Shown here: positions 56,273 to 64,000 of the stretch, piece by piece
How positions within the stretch are numbered: position 1 is the stretch's first letter
Layout: every line of letters begins with the position of its first letter
From: Tundrisphaera sp051175315
GTDB taxonomy: Bacteria; Planctomycetota; Planctomycetia; Isosphaerales; Isosphaeraceae
DNA length: 64,000 nt
Reading direction: 5' to 3'
NCBI RefSeq assembly: GCF_051175315.1
Contig: NZ_CP195100.1
Coordinates: 992,001-1,056,000 of the forward strand
Notes under the pieces: model-generated
Told to the model about the DNA's origin: nothing
The model's database searches: none
What the model saw: only the letters and a program-made list of their open reading frames with translations
Program-made: the position numbers and the translations under genes

Positions 56273-57190
56273 ATGGGCCAGGGTTGGTCAATCGATGCAT
56301 CGCCCCGGCCTCGGGGATTGCGACGGGCCGGGGTCAGCGTGGTCGAGGTGGTCGTGATCGTCGCTCTGGCCGGGTTCCTGCTGGCCGTCGTCCTGATGGC
56401 ACTGCCGCGAGGGCGCGAGACCGCCCGGCTGGCCGGATGCTCGAAGAATCTCTCCCAGATCGGGGTGGCCCTCCAGCTCTATCATCAGGCCCAGGGCTCT
56501 TGGCCGACGGTCCCGAGCTTGGGGGAAGGACGGGGCGATGCCCCGGTGGCGGCACTCCTGGACGGCCTTCATCTCCCGGACCTGGTCGGCCTGGTGGATC
56601 CCCTGCAACCCCCCAAGCCGTCCCAGGCCCCCGCACGCGGAAAGCCCGTCCCGGGCCTGACCTGCCCTAGCGATCCCGGCGCCGTGGCCGCACGCCCGGC
56701 ACCGACCAGCTATCGGGCCACGACCGGCGATACCCCGAGCGGCCAGCATGGCCCCTTCGAACCGGGGCGGGGCTCGAAATCGTCCGAGGTCGAGGAGGGG
56801 GATGGCCTCTCCTACACGGCCGGATTCGCCGAGCGGCTGGTCGGCAATGGGCAGGATGCGCCGGGGACCATGAACTATGCCGTCGTCCCCGGGCCGATCG
56901 GCCCCGACGGCTGCCCCGAAGGATCCCCGGGATCGTGGCGAGGGGACGCGGGGACTTCCTGGTCGGATGCCGGGTGGAAGTCGACTCTGTACAATCATGT
57001 CCTCCCCCCCAACGCGCCACGCTCCTGCCTGGCCGAGGACGACCAGACGGCGGCGATCGGGGCGTCGAGCGGGCACCTCAACCGGATCAACGTCCTTTAC
57101 CTGGATGGCTCCGTGCGCGGCGTCACACCCTCGATCGACCTCAATATCTGGCGAGGAATGGCGACGATGCGAACCCCGGCGGCCCGTTGA
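56273..57190 (+). CDS. degenerate DUF1559-like pseudopilin
   Basis: A 305-residue pseudopilin-like protein. The leader ends RPRGLRRAG, then VSVVEVVVIVALAGFLLAVVLMALPRGRETARLAGCSKNLSQIGVALQLYHQAQGSWP. The cut after Gly and the Glu at +5 are kept, but FTLI is replaced by VSVV. The body has LTCPSDPGAVAARP, YTAGFAERLVGNG and a C-terminal HLNRINVLYLDGSVRGVTP, the divergent H-P-G-G-x-N...DGSV motif lacking the G-G. It seems a shortened, diverged relative of the two DUF1559 proteins in the window. Start: ATG 56273 gives a 20-residue leader; ATG 56222 (37-residue leader) cannot be excluded, neither has a clear ribosome site. Confidence 0.72.
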   Translation: MGQGWSIDASPRPRGLRRAGVSVVEVVVIVALAGFLLAVVLMALPRGRETARLAGCSKNLSQIGVALQLYHQAQGSWPTVPSLGEGRGDAPVAALLDGLHLPDLVGLVDPLQPPKPSQAPARGKPVPGLTCPSDPGAVAARPAPTSYRATTGDTPSGQHGPFEPGRGSKSSEVEEGDGLSYTAGFAERLVGNGQDAPGTMNYAVVPGPIGPDGCPEGSPGSWRGDAGTSWSDAGWKSTLYNHVLPPNAPRSCLAEDDQTAAIGASSGHLNRINVLYLDGSVRGVTPSIDLNIWRGMATMRTPAAR

Positions 57191-57333
57191 CGCGGCCCTG
57201 CTCGGTCGGGCGGGAATCTCAGCCTCCCGCCCCACGCGGGTCGGCCCGGTCGAAGCTTCCCGGATGACCCCGCGACATGGTACCCCGGGACATTCAGCGC
57301 AATCCCGATCGACTGCTACTTCGGAGCGTCCCC

Positions 57334-57963
57334 ATGAGTCGGCCGGCCTTGATCTTCGACTTCGGCAATGTCGTGGCCCACTTCGATTACCTCAAGGCGG
57401 CTTCCACGCTCGGCCGATCGCTGGGCCTCTCCGGCGAAACGGTGCTGGATCGCCTCCGGCCCCGGGGCTTCTCCGACCAGCTCAAAGCCTACGAGAGCGG
57501 GAAGATGTCCGCCGAGGAATTTTCTCGGGTCGTGTCGGGGATGATCGGCCTGGAGATCTCCCACGAGGATTTCGCGACGGCCTGGGCCGATATCTTCCGG
57601 CTCAACGAGTCAATCGCCCCCCTGCTCGCCGACCTCAAGGCGGGCGGGTACACGCTGGTGCTGGGCTCGAACACCAATGACCTGCACGCGGCGCACTTCC
57701 GCCGGCAGTTCGCCGAGCACCTGGCCCACTTCGACCGGCTGGTCCTCTCCTACGAGATCGGGCACATCAAGCCCTCGCCCGATTTCTACCTCGCGTGCGC
57801 CGAGGCCGCGAAGGCCGATCCCGGTGATTGCATCTTCATCGATGACCTGCCCGAGAACGTCGAAGGGGCGATCGGGGCCGGGCTGATCGGGTTGCTTTAT
57901 CGCGACACCCAGATGCTGATCGCCGACCTTACCGCCCGCGGGGTGGCCGTCGCCCCCCGATAG
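57334..57963 (+). CDS. HAD-IA family phosphatase
   Basis: A 209-residue HAD-superfamily member. Motif I is LIFDFGNVVAHFDY (nucleophile Asp; the second acid replaced by Gly as in many FDFGGVL proteins), motif II VLGSNTNDLHAAHF (S-N-T), motif III Lys in EIGHIKPSPDFYLACAEAA, motif IV CIFIDDLPENVEGAIGAG. The helical cap lies between motif I and II. The set is typical of small-molecule phosphatases (YihX-like); substrate unknown. ATG 57334 follows GGAG by eight bases. It is 143 bp downstream of the pseudopilin-like gene. Confidence 0.88.
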   Translation: MSRPALIFDFGNVVAHFDYLKAASTLGRSLGLSGETVLDRLRPRGFSDQLKAYESGKMSAEEFSRVVSGMIGLEISHEDFATAWADIFRLNESIAPLLADLKAGGYTLVLGSNTNDLHAAHFRRQFAEHLAHFDRLVLSYEIGHIKPSPDFYLACAEAAKADPGDCIFIDDLPENVEGAIGAGLIGLLYRDTQMLIADLTARGVAVAPR

Positions 57964-58705
57964 GCCGCCCGATCGGCCACGAATTCCATCATCGAACTCT
58001 TGTCATTTCAACTCATCAATCGGCAGAATATCAGGCCGACTCGCCCGACGATTTCTACTCATTCCAACCGGAACCTGCACAATCCAACGACCCGTACGTT
58101 CATGCGCGACCCTTTCAGGGTGTCTCGCCGCGCGATCGGCGACAGTCCGCGCATCCGCGCCACGCCTTCGATGGTTTGGCCCGTCGGTTTTTGACATCCC
58201 CGGCCGGCGGGACAAACTCAAAAGATCCGCATGCCAGATCGACCCACATCCCGGCACGTTGCTTCCCGGCATCTAACTACCCAATCTTCGCAGATTCGCA
58301 ACGAATTTGCCTTGACAGTGGATTTTGGCGAAGTGATGATTGGCTGAGTGCATGTATCCACTCACTTTTCCTCACGGTCACCGAATCCATCCGGCGTGGT
58401 TGAACTTCGGGAGGTAAAACGTCGATGGAAATCGCGATGAGGGTTTACGGAAACAGGGCAAGACACGGAGGTTGGGTTTCCGGGGAAGACCAGCGGGATG
58501 GACTGGTAGGGTATCGACGGTTATGCGGCGGTGAGTGGCGAGGGTCGGCCCGTCCGACCTGAGGCGCCCCCCTGAATCAATCAGTGACGACCAGGCACAC
58601 CGAATTTCGAGCGTTTCACCGCCTTGCCCCGATGCCGGGGCGTCGTGGGCCGACCAGCCGGCGCGGGGCGATGGAGCATCCAAGGCTTACCGGGGGAGTT
58701 TGTCG
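57964..58705. other. 742-bp intergenic region before giant peptidase gene
   Basis: No gene is supported: short frames on either strand lack the GC3 bias. The stretch 57985-58470 is clearly A+T-richer than genome average. It contains a candidate promoter (58312-58340) and a likely long 5' untranslated region of about 360 bases, unusually long for this window, which could carry regulatory structure; no known riboswitch pattern was recognised. Confidence 0.55.
58312..58340 (+). promoter_or_regulatory. candidate sigma-70-like promoter for the peptidase gene
   Basis: A perfect TTGACA at 58312-58317 and GATGAT (four of six matches) at 58335-58340 are separated by 17 bases, in an A+T-rich segment about 365 bp upstream of the peptidase start. 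Confidence 0.4.
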
Positions 58706-61700
58706 ATGGCTAGCTTCAATGGCAACGGACGCAACGACGGATCGAGGCGGCGTCCCGGTGATCCGCGGCGGAACCGGGTGGGCAAGCCGAGCGTCGAGTC
58801 GCTCGAACAGCGTCGGATGCTCGACGGATCGTCGAATGTGATCTGGCGCGCCACCTCGACCGATGTCTTCGATCCCAAGAACGGCCCTCTGGCCAACTTC
58901 GGCTCGGATCTGGTGAAGGTCTACTCGGACTTTTATCAGTACTCCCAGAACGGCTCGCAAGGCGCGTTCAAGTCGAAGCTCGCGGACCAGATCATGGTCT
59001 CGGGGTCCAACGTCAAGCTGGACGTCCGGGGGACCGGCGATTTCATCTCCTTCAAGGCCGCCGCCTTGACCCTGGGCATGAACGTCACGGCCGAGAACGT
59101 CCCCACGAAGACGCTGGAAGGGTGGTTCCCGATCGCCCAGCTGCCGTCGCTGGCGGTCCAGGCCCAGGTCGTCTCCGGCACCGCGATCCCCCGGCCGACC
59201 CTGCGGTCCGTCGGCACCGCCAACAATCAGGGAGAGCAGGTCCTCCAGGCCGACACGGCCAAGAACGCCTTCGGCCTGACCGGTGCCGGGGTCAAGATTG
59301 GCGTGCTGTCGGATAGCGTCAACCATTATCAGGTGACTCCGAGCTCGCCGCGGGGGTTGGCCGCGTCGATCGCCACGGGCGACCTCCCCACGAACGTCCA
59401 GGTCCTCAATGACCTCCCGCCCGACCCCGATACGGGCGAACTGACCGGCTCCGACGAAGGTCGGGCGATGCTGGAGCAGATCTACGACATCGCCCCGGGG
59501 GCGTCGCTGGCCTTCGCCACCGCGTTCACCGGCCCGCTCGGCTATGCCGCCAACATCCGCGCCCTGGCCGCCGCCGGCGCCACGGTGATCGTCGACGACG
59601 TCGGCTATGACACCGAGCCCTTCTTCCAGGACGGCCCGATCGTCGACGCGATCAACTCGGTGACCGCCGGTGGTGCGACCTACCTGACCGCCGCCGGGAA
59701 CTCGGCCGATGGCGGCTACCTGTCGCAGTTCCGGGGCGTCAGCGCCACGGTCGGGTCGATCGGAGCCGGCCGGTTCATGAACTTCGACGGCACCGGGGCG
59801 TCCACGCAGACGCTCCTGCCGATCTCGATCAGCCGAGGCACGAGCATCACGTTCCAGTTCGCCCAGCCGTTCGGCGGGGTGACCTCGAACCTCGATTTCT
59901 TCATCCTCGACGCCAGCGGAGCCGTCGTCTTCTCGGGCACCAACAACAACGTCGCCACCCAGGCGCCGATGGAGAATCTCCGCGGCCTCGCGCCCGGCAA
60001 CTACAGCGTCGCGGTCCAGGTGGTCTCCGGGCCCGACCCCTCGAACATCATGTTCGCCTCGCTCCCGGGCGGGGTCAGCGTCTCGCACTCCTTCGGCTCG
60101 GCCGGCCAGACGTTCTACCCGGCCGCGGTCGGGCACAGCTCGACGCCGAATGCCATCAGCGTCGGTGCGGTCCCCTGGTTCAACGCCCCGCCGTATTTCG
60201 TCGGCCCGATCTTCAACGAGCCGTTCAGCTCGACCGGCCCGACCCTCCGCCTGTTCAATTTTGACGGGACGGCGGCGACCCCGACCTATCAGCTCAAGCC
60301 CGACGTCTCCGCGCCGGACGGGGTGAACACCAGCTTCTTCTCGCCGGATTCGGACATCAACACGACGACCCCACCGTTCGCGACCTTCCCGACCTTCCCC
60401 GGCCAGCCGTCGATCATCCACCCGACCCGGCCGACGGCCACCAACCTCGACCCGGACACGCTGCCCAACTTCTTCGGGACCTCCTCGGCCGCGCCGAACC
60501 TGGCCGCCGTGGTCGCCCTGATGAAGCAGCAGACCCCGTCGCTCACCCCGACGCAGATCGTCAACGTCCTTCGGACCACGGCCACCCCGATGAACGGGCA
60601 GAGCCCCGGGACCTGGGATGTCCAGGCGGGCTACGGCCTGGCCAACGCGGTGGCGGCCATCGCCGCCGTCTCGCAGGCCTCGGTCGCCTCGGTCGTGCCG
60701 GGCAACAACGCGACGATCACCACGGCCCCCAGCGTCATCACGGTCACGTTCACCAAGCCGGTGAACTTCGCCACGATCACGCCGGATGACCTGAAGGTCT
60801 TCGGCCCCAACGGGGCGATCGTCACGACCGGGGCCCCGATCCCCGTCGGCGACCCGAACTTCCCGACCGTGGTCCAGTTCCCGATCACGATCACCCCGGC
60901 CCCGGGCCAGATCGCCAACGGGACCTACGCGATCTCGATCGCCACCGGCGCGATCATCGCCGCTGACGGCACCCCGGTCCAGCGGGCCGACCAGTTCTTC
61001 AACCTCCAGCAGACGGCCACGCCCCGGGTCACCAACACCACGATCAACGGGCGGGTGGTCACGGTCCAGTTCAGCGGGCCGCTCAACCCCGCGTCGGTCA
61101 CCCCCGGCAACGCCTTCATCCTCAGGGCCGGCGGGATCAACGGGCCGTTCAACAACCCGAACAACCAGGTGGTCAGCATCCTGCCGGGTGCGACCCAGAT
61201 CTACAACCCGGCCACGTTCCAGCTGGTCTTCAACCTCAACGGGGTCGACCAGTCGTTGCTGCCCTCGGACCACTACGCCATCGTGGTCACACAGGGCGTG
61301 ACGGATGCCGTAGGCAACCCGCTGAACGGGGCGTTCAACGGCGTCTTCCCGTCGGGCCTGACCCCGGCGGTCCCCTCCACCTTCCTCCAGGACCTCGGCA
61401 ACGTCTTCGTCCAGCCCCCGTCGTTCGCCAACGTCGGGCTGACCGCGCTGACCGACTCGGGGGTCAAGGGGGACCAGAACACCAACAACCCCCGGCCCGG
61501 CATCACCGGCCAGGTCCTCTCCTCGTTCCCGGGCACCGTGGCCGGGGTGACCGTCTACATCCAGTTCAGCGGGATCATCCACGCCGGCACGCCGAGCGGG
61601 ACCTTCAACCTGGCGGCCAACCCGAACGGGCGCGGGATCGTCGGCTCGTTCGACGCGGTGGCCGTGACCGACGCCAACGGCCTGTTCACGATCGACTACC

Positions 61701-64000
61701 CGCCCGGGGTGGCCGAGCTGCCCGAAGGGCTGAACCGCTACCGGCTGGTGGCCGTCGCCCCGCCCGACGTCCCGGGCTTCGAGGGCCTGTCCGCGTCGTT
61801 CGACGCCGCCTTCCGCCTCGACCGGACCCGTCCCTACATCGGCGCTGTCCCGGGCGTGCAGGTCAGCTCGATCCCGCAGAACTCGCAGATCAACAGCCTG
61901 ACGACGATCGACCTCCAGGTCATCGACCCGGTCAATCCCCAGTCGCAGGGCAGCCCGTTCGCGGTCAACACCCAGCTGTCGCTCTCCGCGCTCGACCTGG
62001 TCGCCGCGACGACCACCTCGAACTACGCCCTGACGCAGATCGTGCCCAACGGCCAGGGCGGTTACAGCCAGGTCGACCGGTCGAGCTTCATCGCCTCGGC
62101 GACGTTCACCTCGACCAACGCCCGGGTCTTCTCCTACGACCCGTACAAGGGTTTCATCACCCTGAGCTTCCGGACCGGCCTCCAGGCCGGCCAGTACGTC
62201 CTGACGGTCAAGAGCGCGGCCACGACCTTCGGCGGGATCCAGGACGCCGCCGGGAACCCGCTGAGCAACGAGACCTCGGGGATCGCCCAGGACTTCACCC
62301 TCGGCTTCAACATCCAGCCGACCCCGGCCTACGTCACCGGGTTCAACGCGTTCAGCCCCGATGGCAACGGCGGTGCCGTGGTCACCGGCCCCCGCGCCTT
62401 CTATGAGGTCCCCGCGGCGAACGAGGTGCCCCGGGCCCCGTCCGCCCCGGTCGGTTTCACGATCGACTTCTCCAACACCCTGCTGCTCAACAACCCGGAC
62501 GGGTCGTTCGTCAACTATAACAACCTCGTCCGGCTGGTCCGCTCGGCGAACTCCGCGACGTCGGCCGCCGACGGCGACTTCGGCGACCTGGGCTTCACCG
62601 ACTCCAACGGCTTCACCCGCGTCCTCGGCAGCGGTGCGGTCCGGGTGGACCTGGTCAACTCGGTCCCCGGCGCCCTGCCCGGCCAGTACGGCTACCTGAA
62701 CCGCCTGCTCGTCTCGCTGAACCAGACCGACCTGCCCCCGGACTACTACCGCCTCTACATCCCCAACGACGCGCAGGCCGGCACGGCGATCGTGGATGTC
62801 TTCGGCAACCAGATCGACGGCGAGTTCCTCGGCTACCAGGATGCCACCGGCAAGTTCGTCAACCTGATGCCCACCGGCCAGCTCCGGGGCAGCGGGGCCG
62901 CCGAGCAGCCGTCGCTGACCGGCGACGGGGTCCAGGGCGGGGCGTTCACGACCGGCTTCATCGTCGTGCCCAACGGGAACGTCATCTACGCCCGGCCGGA
63001 CTACGTGGATGATCCGTTCATCGACAGCGACGACCCCGACGGCAGCCTGGCCAAGCCCTTCGCGGCCCTGGCCCCCGAGGCCGTCGGCAGCGACGCCAAC
63101 GGCAACGACCTGAACAACATCGCCAACTTCGGGCCCCGGTTCAACCCGGCCCTGGACCGCAACAACAACGGCCGCTTCGACCGGTCGGCCCTGTTCGCGG
63201 CCCAGCAGGCGTCGCTGGGGCGTCCGGTCTCGTCCACGGACACCTCGTTGAACCCCGGCCCGGTGGTGGTCAGCCTCCTGCCGGCCCTGCCCCAGCGCAA
63301 CCCGATCACCGGCGTGGTCTCGCAGCAGACCTTCGTGATGCAGGCCCCCGCCGGGTCGGACCCGATCGCCAACGACGCCAGCACCTCGGTGCCGGCCCTG
63401 ACGACCCTGGTCTTCCAGGCCGGCTCGACCCTGAAGATGCTCAACGCCTCCCTGTTCGTCCAGAACCAGGGCAGCGCGTTGCAGATCCTCGGCGGGCCGA
63501 ACCCGAACCAGCGGGTCACCATCACGTCCTACAAGGACGACTCCGTCGGCGGCGACACCAACCGCGACGGGACGGACTCGGTCCCCGCGCCGGGCGACTT
63601 CGGCGGCATCGTCTTCCGGAACTTCACCCAGCAGAACCGGATCTCGACCTTCACCGGGCAGATCCCGACCACCGGGGTCGCCCTGGCCGACAACCGGCTC
63701 AAGGGGATCTCCGGCAGCTCCACCGCCTACGCGCTCGGCGACGCCCTGTCCGGGTCCGACGACGTGATGTCGATCCTCTCGTTCATGAACGAGGCCTTCG
63801 GCGGCGGGGCTGTGCCCGCCACCAACGGCACCCGCTATGACGGCGTCACGCTGTACAACAGCCGCCCGGCCATCGTCAACTCGTCGATCTCCCAGATCGG
63901 CGGCGTCGGAGCCCTCCAGGCCCCGATCTCGGGCGACCTCGACTCGTTCCGCGAGGACTACATCGGCCGCGGCCCGCTGATCCGCAACGACACGTTCGTC
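58706..64000 (+). CDS. giant S8/S53-like peptidase with Ig-like domains, 3' end outside window
   Basis: An open frame of more than 1765 codons running off the right edge, no stop seen. Residues 25-45 contain KPSVESLEQRRMLDG, an N-terminal LEPR-XLL-like motif of exported planctomycete giants. The peptidase domain (about 190-640) has GVKIGVLSDSVN with D203, GSDEGRAMLEQIYDIAPGA with E251 where subtilisins have the HGTHVAG histidine, TYLTAAGNSADGG (oxyanion Asn), KPDVSAPDG and the nucleophile S593 in FGTSSAAPNLAAV. Asp-Glu-Ser is the sedolisin (S53) type of triad on a subtilase-like frame. Residues from about 660 include SbsA-like Ig domains (ITVTFTKPVNFATITPDDLKVFG) and long extracellular repeats rich in Asp/Asn/Thr. 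It is probably a secreted or surface protein. CGGGGGAG lies 11 bases before ATG 58706. Confidence 0.87.
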   Translation, partial: MASFNGNGRNDGSRRRPGDPRRNRVGKPSVESLEQRRMLDGSSNVIWRATSTDVFDPKNGPLANFGSDLVKVYSDFYQYSQNGSQGAFKSKLADQIMVSGSNVKLDVRGTGDFISFKAAALTLGMNVTAENVPTKTLEGWFPIAQLPSLAVQAQVVSGTAIPRPTLRSVGTANNQGEQVLQADTAKNAFGLTGAGVKIGVLSDSVNHYQVTPSSPRGLAASIATGDLPTNVQVLNDLPPDPDTGELTGSDEGRAMLEQIYDIAPGASLAFATAFTGPLGYAANIRALAAAGATVIVDDVGYDTEPFFQDGPIVDAINSVTAGGATYLTAAGNSADGGYLSQFRGVSATVGSIGAGRFMNFDGTGASTQTLLPISISRGTSITFQFAQPFGGVTSNLDFFILDASGAVVFSGTNNNVATQAPMENLRGLAPGNYSVAVQVVSGPDPSNIMFASLPGGVSVSHSFGSAGQTFYPAAVGHSSTPNAISVGAVPWFNAPPYFVGPIFNEPFSSTGPTLRLFNFDGTAATPTYQLKPDVSAPDGVNTSFFSPDSDINTTTPPFATFPTFPGQPSIIHPTRPTATNLDPDTLPNFFGTSSAAPNLAAVVALMKQQTPSLTPTQIVNVLRTTATPMNGQSPGTWDVQAGYGLANAVAAIAAVSQASVASVVPGNNATITTAPSVITVTFTKPVNFATITPDDLKVFGPNGAIVTTGAPIPVGDPNFPTVVQFPITITPAPGQIANGTYAISIATGAIIAADGTPVQRADQFFNLQQTATPRVTNTTINGRVVTVQFSGPLNPASVTPGNAFILRAGGINGPFNNPNNQVVSILPGATQIYNPATFQLVFNLNGVDQSLLPSDHYAIVVTQGVTDAVGNPLNGAFNGVFPSGLTPAVPSTFLQDLGNVFVQPPSFANVGLTALTDSGVKGDQNTNNPRPGITGQVLSSFPGTVAGVTVYIQFSGIIHAGTPSGTFNLAANPNGRGIVGSFDAVAVTDANGLFTIDYPPGVAELPEGLNRYRLVAVAPPDVPGFEGLSASFDAAFRLDRTRPYIGAVPGVQVSSIPQNSQINSLTTIDLQVIDPVNPQSQGSPFAVNTQLSLSALDLVAATTTSNYALTQIVPNGQGGYSQVDRSSFIASATFTSTNARVFSYDPYKGFITLSFRTGLQAGQYVLTVKSAATTFGGIQDAAGNPLSNETSGIAQDFTLGFNIQPTPAYVTGFNAFSPDGNGGAVVTGPRAFYEVPAANEVPRAPSAPVGFTIDFSNTLLLNNPDGSFVNYNNLVRLVRSANSATSAADGDFGDLGFTDSNGFTRVLGSGAVRVDLVNSVPGALPGQYGYLNRLLVSLNQTDLPPDYYRLYIPNDAQAGTAIVDVFGNQIDGEFLGYQDATGKFVNLMPTGQLRGSGAAEQPSLTGDGVQGGAFTTGFIVVPNGNVIYARPDYVDDPFIDSDDPDGSLAKPFAALAPEAVGSDANGNDLNNIANFGPRFNPALDRNNNGRFDRSALFAAQQASLGRPVSSTDTSLNPGPVVVSLLPALPQRNPITGVVSQQTFVMQAPAGSDPIANDASTSVPALTTLVFQAGSTLKMLNASLFVQNQGSALQILGGPNPNQRVTITSYKDDSVGGDTNRDGTDSVPAPGDFGGIVFRNFTQQNRISTFTGQIPTTGVALADNRLKGISGSSTAYALGDALSGSDDVMSILSFMNEAFGGGAVPATNGTRYDGVTLYNSRPAIVNSSISQIGGVGALQAPISGDLDSFREDYIGRGPLIRNDTFV

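Noticed and set aside
58616..61582. 988-codon minus-strand frame over the peptidase gene
   Set aside because: Asp/Arg/Gly/Val-rich shadow of the giant peptidase gene; no motif or start site.

Overview
The window is a very GC-rich bacterial chromosome segment, almost certainly from a planctomycete of the Isosphaeraceae type. Reasons seen in the sequence: three type-II-pseudopilin-like DUF1559 proteins (two with the classic FTLIELLVVIAIIAVL leader), two small carboxypeptidase-regulatory-like lipoproteins paired with them, a PEP-CTERM protein, two Ser/Thr kinases with planctomycete-style architecture, a giant secreted peptidase starting with a LEPR-XLL-like motif (SLEQRRMLDG), and codons ending overwhelmingly in G or C. 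No rRNA, tRNA, CRISPR array or replication origin was seen.

Layout. 1-9.3 kb: the end of a GATase-like membrane protein, a PEP-CTERM protein, L-aspartate oxidase (NAD synthesis) and a very large membrane protein carrying about 930 residues of Gly/Gln repeat. 9.4-12.3 kb: a DUF1559/lipoprotein pair and an intact IS5-family insertion sequence with 17-bp inverted repeats and a TA duplication. 12.4-20.4 kb: a CBM9-like secreted protein; a sugar-isomerase-like TIM barrel, a UbiA/EboC-like prenyltransferase and a TatD-like hydrolase resembling part of an ebo cluster; a four-PAS hybrid histidine kinase; DUF4385 and a small unknown protein. 20.8-28.3 kb: a secreted TSYV-repeat protein, a GT4 glycosyltransferase, a second DUF1559/lipoprotein pair, a lipase-like hydrolase, a dicarboxylate symporter and a nucleoside hydrolase.

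28.5-46.3 kb: a T2SS GspF-like protein, three successive transporters, acyl-CoA dehydrogenase, a small gene broken by one extra G, a Wza-like polysaccharide export lipoprotein, an acyl carrier protein and a 1009-residue TPR-like protein; then a tight operon of alpha/beta hydrolase, PmtA-like methyltransferase and GH3-family protein; then a TIGR01777 oxidoreductase followed one base later by an aminotransferase-fold protein that contains no lysine at all. 46.3-50.1 kb: a Ser/Thr kinase and a compact five-gene cassette (57-residue protein, membrane-anchored protein, papain-like peptidase, Pro-rich protein, two-TM holin-like protein) that I regard as the most likely undescribed system here. 50.4-64 kb: a HAD hydrolase with 6-phosphogluconate dehydrogenase, an acyltransferase-3, a kinase with an extra C-terminal domain, a degenerate DUF1559-like pseudopilin, a HAD phosphatase, and the start of a giant subtilase/sedolisin-like surface protein that runs off the right edge.

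Genes are mostly single or in short same-strand groups. Convergent pairs are separated by strong GC-rich hairpins without a T tract or overlap by 13-26 bp at their 3' ends. Functional statements below rest on motif recognition by eye; no database search was run.
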